Positions 57,418-64,000 of a stretch of 64,000 bases of DNA are shown piece by piece (the first letter of the stretch is position 1; each line of letters opens with the position of its first letter). The DNA is from Cepaea nemoralis (Eukaryota; Mollusca; Gastropoda; Stylommatophora; Helicidae). The notes beneath the pieces are model-generated. The model was not told the DNA's origin. It made no database searches and worked only from the letters and a program-made list of their open reading frames with translations. The position numbers and the translations under genes were made by a program. The stretch is from positions 72,001 to 136,000 of the forward strand of contig JACEFZ010002134.1 in the NCBI GenBank assembly GCA_014155875.1. Reading direction: 5' to 3'.

Positions 57418-60400
57418 TCCCCCGATGGTGTTTCTACCTTGTCGTGGTGGGGGAGCTTGAGTTTCTCAATGACCCTGAGAGCTATGCCGGCGGTAGCGTA
57501 GCTACCAGCAGGGCCTCCCAAGCCGGACAGGTCAAAGGGTAGAGAACAGACAAAGAGAAACACCCTGGTCCTCCAGGTTGGGGGTTGAAGCGTGGGGTTA
57601 ACATCCCCACCTTTGTAAAAACCTTTCTTTGTTACGAAACAAATACATGAGCCTCGATATCGGACTGACTTATCTGGACAACGACCTTGGAACGTTAAAG
57701 GACTTTTGAGATTTGGAACATGGAATGTACGGACACTATATCGAGCTGGAGCGGCCGAAGAACTAACCCGGGAGCTGGTTGAATATCAAATGGATATAAC
57801 AGCAATTCAAGAAATAAGGTGGCCAAGAGAGGGTACTTTAGAGCAAAATGGAATGATTATAATATATGGAGGAAACACCCAAAATAAACATGAATTAGGA
57901 ACAGGATTTGTCATCAAAAAAGAGTTATGGGGGAACGTTTTAAACTTTAAAGCTTTTAATGACAGGATTAGTAAATTACGAATAAAAGGTAAATGGAAAA
58001 ATATAACGATGATTAATGTACATGCACCTACTGAAGAGAAAGAAGATGATATTAAAGAAGACTTTTATAATGATCTGGAAGATGTCATAGAAGAAACCCC
58101 CAAACAGGACATCCTGATTGTGCTGGGAGACTTCAATGCAAAAATAGGTAGAGAGCAAACTAATAAAAAAGTGGCCGGTATGGAAAGCCTACATACAACT
58201 TCAAATGATAATGGATGGAGAGTCATCAAACTGGCAGAAGCCAAAGGACTGCAGATTAGCAGTACCAGACTACAAAGAAAGGATATACACAAACAAACTT
58301 GGAAATCATGTGACAAGAGAACCTATAATCAAATAGATCACATTTTAATTAACAACAGAAATGCATCAAACATACAGCAAGTCAGAAGTTATAGAGGAGC
58401 TGAGTGCCACAGTGACCACTTCCTCGTTGGAGCAAAATTTAAAATAAAACTTAAGAGAGCTTTCTATACTAAATTACAAAGATTACACCCAACATATAAC
58501 AGAGAAAAACTACAAGACATTACAGTCAAAGAGAAATTTACAGATGAAATAAAATGTAAACTTGAAACTCTGCAAAACCCTTCGGAGGAAAGCGTTGACC
58601 AAACTTGGTTGAACATCAAGAATACAATTCAATCTACCGCAGAAGAATGTCTCGGTGTGTTAACCACGCATAGAAAGAACAGATGGTTCAATCAAAAATG
58701 TGAAGAAGCAGTCATTAGGAAGAAGAATGCCAGACATGTATGGTTAAATGACATCAATAACATCCAAAAGGAAGAGCATTATAGAAATGAATGTAAAGAG
58801 GCTACAAAAATAGTCAGACAGCAGAAGCGAGAATATATGAGTAATATAATCAAAGATATGGAAACTAATCACCAGAAAAATGAATCCAGAAAATTTTTTA
58901 AAGAACTGAAGTCAATAAAACGAGGGCACCAACAAAACACATATGGCTTAAAAGACAAAAATGGTAATATGATAAATATCAATGAGGAAATGTGCAACAC
59001 ATGGAAAGAATATTTTATTGAATTACTAAATTGTGAAGCTCCAAGTAACATTTTCCCACAGGAAGAGGTTCTAACATGCGAACCACAAATTGAAGAACCT
59101 ACATTTGAAGAAATCCTATATGTAATCACACGACTTAAAAACAATAAGGCAACTGGGACTGATGGAATTGCTGCTGAATTTATAAAGGCAGGTGGCCATG
59201 CATTACATCTAAAGCTATACGAACTAATAATAAAAATCTGGAGGACAGAAGAATTACCCCATGACTGGAAAGAGTCATTATTGATACCTATCTTTAAGAA
59301 AGGAGACAAGTTCCAATGTGGAAATTATAGAGGAATATCACTACTGTCCACAAGCTATAAGATACTATCCGCAGTATTACTAAATAGACTAAAACCATAT
59401 TCAGAAGACATATTAGGTGACTACCAGGCGGGTTTTAGACAAAACAGATCAACAATAGATCAGATATTTATCTTACGACAAATAGCCGAGAAACATTGGG
59501 AATATAAAAGAGATCTCCATAACATTTTTGTGGATTTTAAAAAGGCTTATGATAGTGTCCATAGGAATAGTCTATGGAATGCTATGCAGGAATTTGGAAT
59601 ACCAAGGAAGTTAATCAACATGACTAGACTATGCATGGAAGATACTTATAATATAGTAACATATAAAGGCAGGAAATCAGACCCCTTCCAAATAACATCT
59701 GGCTTGAAACAGGGTGATGCACTATCGCCGCTACTCTTCAATCTGGCTCTAGAGAAAGTTGTAAGGAAGGTAAAGGAGGAATGTGATATTGGAGGAACAT
59801 CCAAGCTGCTTGGTTATGCAGATGATATAGATATTATAGGGCAAAGTGAACAAAAGACATTGGAAATATTGACTCACTTAAAGGAAAAAGCCCAACAGAT
59901 GGGGCTGGTTATCAACCAAGATAAGACAGAATATATGGTAATTTCAAGAGACGGAATGGCTAAAAACTCTGGCCACATACAAATAGATAATATGACCATT
60001 AAAAGAACGGAAACATACAAATACCTGGGTACAATCTTCAACTGCTCCAACATCATAAGGGAAGAAATACAAACTAGAATCAACTCTGGAAATAAGATAT
60101 ACTATGCACTACAACATCTACTAAAATCAAAGGCGCTATCTCGTAACACCAAAATCACAATATACAAAACACTGATCAGACCAGTTGTGCTGTATGGCTC
60201 TGAAACCTGGAGTACAACGAAAGGAGCCGAAGCCTTGTTACAAACCTTTGAGAACAAAAATTTAAGACGCATCTTTGGACCCATTAGGGATACACAAAGA
60301 GGAGAGTGGAAAAGAAGAAGTAACAAAGACATTTATGATCTGTTTAAGTCCCCGCTAATCACTGGTATCATGAAGGCTAATAGACTACAATGGCTGGGGC

Positions 60401-60632
60401 ATATAGAAAGAATGGAAGATAATAGGGAAACAAAACTCGCTTACACTCAGGAAATAAATGACCGTAGACCCCGAGGTAGACCAAGAAGACAGTGGAGAGA
60501 TAATACATGTACAGACCTACAAGCACTTGGAATCAACGACTGGCAAGAGAAGGTCCACCAGAGAGACGAATGGAGACGGATTGTATTTGCAGCAAAGAAC
60601 CTCAATGGCTCGGAAAGCTGAAGAAGAAGAAG
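57418..60632 (+). mobile_element. Complete RTE-type LINE, 3.2 kb
   Basis: It is flanked by a perfect 14-bp duplication ATCACATCAGAAGC (57404-57417 and 60633-60646). The 5' leader is 288 bp (TACCTTGTCGTGGTGGGGGA, GAGCTATGCCGGCGGTAGCG), then a single long frame and a short (GAA)n tail at 60619-60632. Of all elements here it is the only one with an uninterrupted protein, intact TSDs and a tail, so it is probably the most recent insertion. Confidence 0.9.
57706..60621 (+). CDS. RTE-type endonuclease-reverse transcriptase, intact 971 codons
   Basis: Endonuclease (about residues 1-250): FGTWNVRTLY, TAIQEIRWP (catalytic Glu), VLGDFNAKIG, YNQIDHILI and CHSDHFLVG, so the full apurinic-type set is present. 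Then come linker, RT fingers (LIPIFKKGDK, YRGISLLSTSYKILS, YQAGFRQNRSTIDQIF), motif A IFVDFKKAYDSVHR, motif B SGLKQGDALSPLLFNLALE, motif C LGYADDIDIIG, and a thumb with TYKYLGTIFNCS. The C-terminal part has VLYGSETW, WLGHIERMED and RRPRGRPRRQW. In this family the protein nicks DNA and copies its RNA at the nick. There is no ATG before the endonuclease core: the frame is open from about 57619 and the first in-frame ATG is at 57790, inside the domain, so a non-AUG start is likely or an upstream ATG was lost. Confidence 0.9.
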   Translation: MRFGTWNVRTLYRAGAAEELTRELVEYQMDITAIQEIRWPREGTLEQNGMIIIYGGNTQNKHELGTGFVIKKELWGNVLNFKAFNDRISKLRIKGKWKNITMINVHAPTEEKEDDIKEDFYNDLEDVIEETPKQDILIVLGDFNAKIGREQTNKKVAGMESLHTTSNDNGWRVIKLAEAKGLQISSTRLQRKDIHKQTWKSCDKRTYNQIDHILINNRNASNIQQVRSYRGAECHSDHFLVGAKFKIKLKRAFYTKLQRLHPTYNREKLQDITVKEKFTDEIKCKLETLQNPSEESVDQTWLNIKNTIQSTAEECLGVLTTHRKNRWFNQKCEEAVIRKKNARHVWLNDINNIQKEEHYRNECKEATKIVRQQKREYMSNIIKDMETNHQKNESRKFFKELKSIKRGHQQNTYGLKDKNGNMININEEMCNTWKEYFIELLNCEAPSNIFPQEEVLTCEPQIEEPTFEEILYVITRLKNNKATGTDGIAAEFIKAGGHALHLKLYELIIKIWRTEELPHDWKESLLIPIFKKGDKFQCGNYRGISLLSTSYKILSAVLLNRLKPYSEDILGDYQAGFRQNRSTIDQIFILRQIAEKHWEYKRDLHNIFVDFKKAYDSVHRNSLWNAMQEFGIPRKLINMTRLCMEDTYNIVTYKGRKSDPFQITSGLKQGDALSPLLFNLALEKVVRKVKEECDIGGTSKLLGYADDIDIIGQSEQKTLEILTHLKEKAQQMGLVINQDKTEYMVISRDGMAKNSGHIQIDNMTIKRTETYKYLGTIFNCSNIIREEIQTRINSGNKIYYALQHLLKSKALSRNTKITIYKTLIRPVVLYGSETWSTTKGAEALLQTFENKNLRRIFGPIRDTQRGEWKRRSNKDIYDLFKSPLITGIMKANRLQWLGHIERMEDNRETKLAYTQEINDRRPRGRPRRQWRDNTCTDLQALGINDWQEKVHQRDEWRRIVFAAKNLNGSES

Positions 60633-60796
60633 ATCACATCAGAAGCCGGGAATCTGACAACAAGCAGCCCAAAGTACGAAAGACAATCTACAAGTCACAC
60701 CATAACTCCCCAATTACAGCCAAGCCAAAAAATCGAAGGCTGAACGGGGGTATTCGTACCATGGAATGGATTGGATTGGTATACACATTTTTACTC

Positions 60797-62386
60797 TTAT
60801 GTCAATTTGTCAGAGTTCGTTGTTTGGCATCTTTTCTTGGCCACAAGTTCGTTTATGTTGGGAGTAATGTTCTGTGTCATTGAGATTCTCATGATGGACT
60901 GCAAGTATTTATCAGTGAGACGACTCCAGTGTGATGTTTTGTTAATCTTCATCACAGAAAACAGCTGCTCACACAGATATGTGCTATCAAACATGCTCAA
61001 GACATGCATGTAGACAAAGCCGGGGCATCTCTTCAGGAATGAAACGAGTGAACTGTGCAGGCCCCATAGTGTCGTACTTTGCCTTTAGTGTCCCACTACA
61101 CTGCAGCTCTATTAACAGTGAGACAGGTTGCATTGGTGCATTTGTGTCTCTCATAAGCGTAGCTTCACTTGAAATGCCTTCACTGCATCATGCTTATCTG
61201 TGATAAAATGATCCCGCCCCTGGAGCTGCGGGTTCAAGTCGTTGAGATGAGTGGTTATATCAGACAGAAACGGCATCTCACATTTCCACTTATCTCGAAG
61301 AAACTGGAAACTTTTCCTTTACTGTCCACGAATTGACATACTTTTTCGATCAGCTGGAAAAATCTACTGAGAACTTTTCCCCGACTTAGCCACCGCAATT
61401 CTATATGATAAGGCATGTCGCCGAACGCCGACTCTATTTCCTGCACACACAAAAAAGACTGAAATTGGCGGTGATTTAAACATTAGGCTCTGATAAAGTT
61501 GACGGTTTGTGTTACAGTACTCATTACATATTCCATGTTGAGGACTTTACCATACAGCGATCCTTGGTGTATTGTGCAGTGATATGCTATCAATTCACCA
61601 GTATAGTTCTCCTGCATCTTTAACTGCATCCTTCCAACTAGTCCACTTTTTTGCCACACATCGCCGGTGCCCCATCTGTTGTCAGTCCAACGAGTTTTTC
61701 CGAAGGCAAGTTCATGTTGGTTAAACTTTGACATACGTTGTCAAAAATGTCTTTTCCTGTCGTTGTCCCATGCATGGATTTAATGTCCAATATTTCTTCT
61801 GTAACATTCAAACGAAGATGGCGCCCTGTGCAGTGTCAATCGTGTCATTACTTTCATCGACAGCAAGGAAGAATGCAACACAGTCTTTGCCTTTTTCGAT
61901 CAGCTGTGTTTTCGCATCAGTGGCCATCTCACAAAGCCGATCAACAACCGTATTTCTGCTATGGCTTACCTTTGCAAATATCTGCTTTTTGTCTGAACAC
62001 AAGACGCCACACACTTTCATCATGCAGCGCTTCAGAAACTCCTTCTGTAAATGGTCAGCCTGATTTTGCGATCTCCTCCGCCATAATAAAACTTGCTTTC
62101 ACAGTAGCTTCAGTTTGTGATTTTGCTTTGGTGAAAAACATCTGCTGTGATAATAGATGCCTCTTCAATTCTTTTACCTTCTGTAGCTTCTGCTCTGCAT
62201 TCAGTCGGTTTAACTTGTCTTGATGTTTAGTCTCGTAGTGCCGTCTAGATTATATTCTGTGACCGCAGCCACATTATCTCCACAAATTAGACACACAGAT
62301 TTACCGCCAATATCAGTAAACATATATTTAGCCTCGCAGCGGCTTTTAAAGGCTCTGTTTTCAGAATGAACTTTTCTCTTGGTCAT
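60797..62386 (-). pseudogene. hAT transposase, ZBED5/GTF2IRD2-like group
   Basis: Starts MTKRKVHSENRAFKSRCEAK at 62386 with a BED-type finger (CLICGDNVAAVTEYN, then ETKHQDKLNRL). The core reads [73 protein letters not shown] and MPYHIELRWLSRGKVL. The C-terminal dimerisation region has FDSTYLCEQLFSVMKINK. At about 530 codons the order matches the family, but stops and shifts near 62230, 61740, 61450 and 61250 make it non-functional. Confidence 0.8.
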
Positions 62387-62821
62387 TTAAAGGCTAGCTT
62401 TGATTTAAAAGAAAAGATTGTGCATCTACCGAAAGACGCTTGACTGATATCAGGTTAGCTGTAGCGGGAAAAGGTGATATAATACCCGGGCACTACGCCA
62501 CTTTCATTTCTTATGCGCCAATCCAAAACGAGCAACTGAACGTTGCTAGTCACTATAACGATGAAACATCCACTCACTACACAAGTTTTATTTTCGCTTA
62601 TTCTGATTAAAGAGAGAACGCGAGCAGATACCCTATTATTTGGCAAAGCTGCTAATTAGGGAATGTGATTTGCACTTTATATCGTGGCCATTAAAAAATA
62701 TTTTTGCCTAAAATTCTCTCTCGGGCCAAATATATTTGTAAGTCGGGTGAGACCTCTCGGGCCTGATATGATTGTACGCCGGGCTTGATGTGGCCCGCGG
62801 GCCTTGAGTTTGACACATGTG

Positions 62822-63078
62822 GTATAGATGGATGAATAGTGAATTATAATTGCATATGTAAATTAATAGTGAATTATAATAACATATGTGGGTGGAATTG
62901 AAGGATAAACAATGGATCACAGTAACACATGTGGATGGAATGAATAGACGAATGATTGATGTATTGTAGTAACTTATGTGAATGGAATAAAAGGATGAAT
63001 AGTGAATTATAGTAACATGTGTGAACAGAATAGACGAATTTTGGTGATTGTAGTAACACATGCGAATGGATATAATTA
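62822..63078. repeat. 43-bp minisatellite, right part
   Basis: Continues the array broken at 53412: units GATGAATAGTGAATTATAGT, AACATGTGTGAA and variants, about six copies. They alternate in register with the left part across the hAT. Confidence 0.8.
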
Positions 63079-63082
63079 TGAA

Positions 63083-64000
63083 TAGTGAATGGGAAAGACA
63101 TTAGACTTATAAAAAACATATATTGGAAACAACAAGCTGCAATAAGGATTGATAATGAAGTGGGACAGTATCAACCAATTAAGAGAGGTGTTAGGCAGGG
63201 ATGTGTGATGTCTCCAGATCTTTTTTCACTATACAGTGAAAATATTTTCAGAAATGTAGAGGATATAAATGGAATAAGCATTGGAGGACGAAACATCAAT
63301 AACATTAGATATGCAGATGATACAGTATTAATTGCAGACAATGCGCAGGACCTGCAACAATTAGTACATGCGGTTGTTGTACATAGTGAGCAACTGGGGT
63401 TAGAATTAAATTGTAAAAAGACTCAGGTTATGGTCGTCACTAGGAAGGAAGAAGTGCCACAATGTAATATACAAGTAAATGGAAATATTCTTCAATAAGT
63501 GAATCGGTACAATTATCTAGGAACAGTCATAACATCTGATGGGAGATGCCTTGAAGAGATTAGAACAAGAATCGCCATGGCGAAAGTAGCCTTTAGCAAG
63601 ATGAAAAACATTCTGACCAATAAAAAGATGTCAATTGAAACGAGAAAAAGAGTGTTGAGGGGATACACAGAGCCTGTTCTTTTGTATGGATGTGAAACTT
63701 GGACAATGAGCAGTCAAGCTGAAAAGCATCTGATGGCTGCAGAAATGTGGTTTCTGAGGAAAATGCAAAGAATACCATGGACAGATAGAAAAACCAATGA
63801 CCCAGTACTACAGGAGACAAATGAACATCGTAAACTGATTAGAGAAATTAGACGTAGACAGTCAAAATTGTTTGGACATGTTATGAGAAGAAATGGATTG
63901 GAGAACTTAGTGACAACTGGCAAGATCGAGGGGAATAGACCAAGAGGAAGACCGATAGGAAAATACCTGGATGGCTTGGCCACATGGCATGGACGAGACA
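63083..64000 (+). pseudogene. RTE family A, best-preserved copy, cut by the window edge
   Basis: 5'-truncated at GKDIRLIKNIYWKQQAA. Motif B is IKRGVRQGCVMSPDLFSLYS, motif C IRYADDTVLIADNAQDLQQL. After QCNIQVNGNILQ comes one stop (TAA at 63496-63498), then YLGTVITSDGRCLEEIRTR, the thumb, VLLYGCETWTMSSQAEK, RKMQRIPWTDRKTNDPV and RRRQSKLFGHVMRRNGLENL, and GRPIGKYLDGLATWHGRD at the end. The other frame is open from about 63499 to the window end. Confidence 0.85.

Larger units (their letters stand above)
53592..60776 (+). mobile_element. ORF1-only 'half-LINE' inserted in the hAT
   Basis: The 10-bp duplication TGGTATACAC lies at 53582-53591 and 60777-60786. The element's own sequence is 53592-54980, 57111-57417 and 60647-60776, about 1.8 kb, with an ATGGA/GGATT-type 3' end. 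It codes only a gag-like ORF1 (see 53610-57318). No endonuclease or RT of its own is present on the plus strand. Confidence 0.7.
53421..62821 (-). mobile_element. hAT transposon containing three nested LINE-type insertions
   Basis: The ends match a hAT: left CAGGGGTGTAAAACTCAA, right (reverse complement) CACATGTGTCAAACTCAA, about 19 bp with four differences. An exact 8-bp duplication GTATAGAT lies at 53413-53420 and 62822-62829, the hAT size. The transposase is on the minus strand (62386-60797). The half-LINE at 53592-60776 inserted in its 3' untranslated part. Without inserts the hAT is about 2.2 kb. Confidence 0.85.

Overview
The window looks like transposon-dense intergenic or intronic DNA from an invertebrate, most probably a mollusc and perhaps a gastropod. 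The evidence is indirect: eukaryotic gene density, many dinucleotide and tetranucleotide arrays, several tRNA-derived SINE families (one with the 'agtaaaggcgg' core that I associate with gastropod SINEs), RTE-type and I-superfamily LINEs, hAT and Tc1/mariner transposons, and no operons or bacterial genes. No species can be named. Almost every long open frame is a retrotransposon fragment or a shadow of a simple repeat. The only convincing host-type gene is a single-exon seven-transmembrane protein at 46313-47224. Two further short stretches (843-1043 minus, 30523-30607 plus) are weak exon candidates.

Layout. 1-1050: deletion derivative of a hAT transposon beside an (AT)n array. 1398-3850: a Tc1/mariner/IS630-type transposon with inverted ends, invaded twice by a tRNA-derived SINE (S1). 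4275-5140: two adjoining 15/16-bp minisatellites. 8633-22560: one minus-strand RTE LINE (E1) blown apart by later insertions. 22640-25130: a decayed plus-strand RTE. 25645-33350: RTE, SINE and mariner debris with large microsatellites. 33352-33664: a long fold-back. 33735-37130: I-type 3' ends and a second RTE-E copy. 37745-38540: a complete 0.8-kb retroposon (G) with 13-bp target duplications. 40013-43740: an RTE (BC) split by another RTE (A). 46313-47224: the 7TM gene. 47786-53225: MITEs, SINEs and LINE fragments. 53225-63075: a 43-bp minisatellite carrying a hAT transposon that holds three nested LINE-type insertions. 63083-64000: another RTE-A copy running off the window.

The most informative result is the transposon stratigraphy. 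By pairing target-site duplications (TSDs) and reading interrupted coding frames across them, two nests can be ordered. Nest 1 (8633-22560): RTE E1 was hit by RTE H (19-bp TSD, one mismatch), by retroposon G (8 bp) and by a minisatellite-bearing retroposon Q (5 bp). H was hit by I-LINE I-1 (8 bp, one mismatch), which took a 156-bp hAT MITE (8 bp), and by a 5'-truncated I-LINE I-2 (12 bp), which took a 698-bp solo LTR (5 bp). Nest 2 (53413-62829): a hAT element (8-bp TSD) took an ORF1-only 'half-LINE' (10 bp), which took I-LINE I-5 (12 bp) and a complete RTE with an uninterrupted 971-codon frame (14 bp). That RTE is the youngest-looking and only apparently intact element.

The genes do not form a pathway. 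The functional theme is autonomous LINEs (endonuclease plus reverse transcriptase, with RNase H in the I type) and shorter retroposons sharing their 3' simple-repeat tails. Each LINE family ends in its own tail: (CTAA)n, (TTGA)n, (GAA)n, (ATG)n, (AATG)n or (TGAGA)n. Retroposition therefore seeds many of the microsatellites here. All family assignments rest on reading motifs by eye; no database search was possible.
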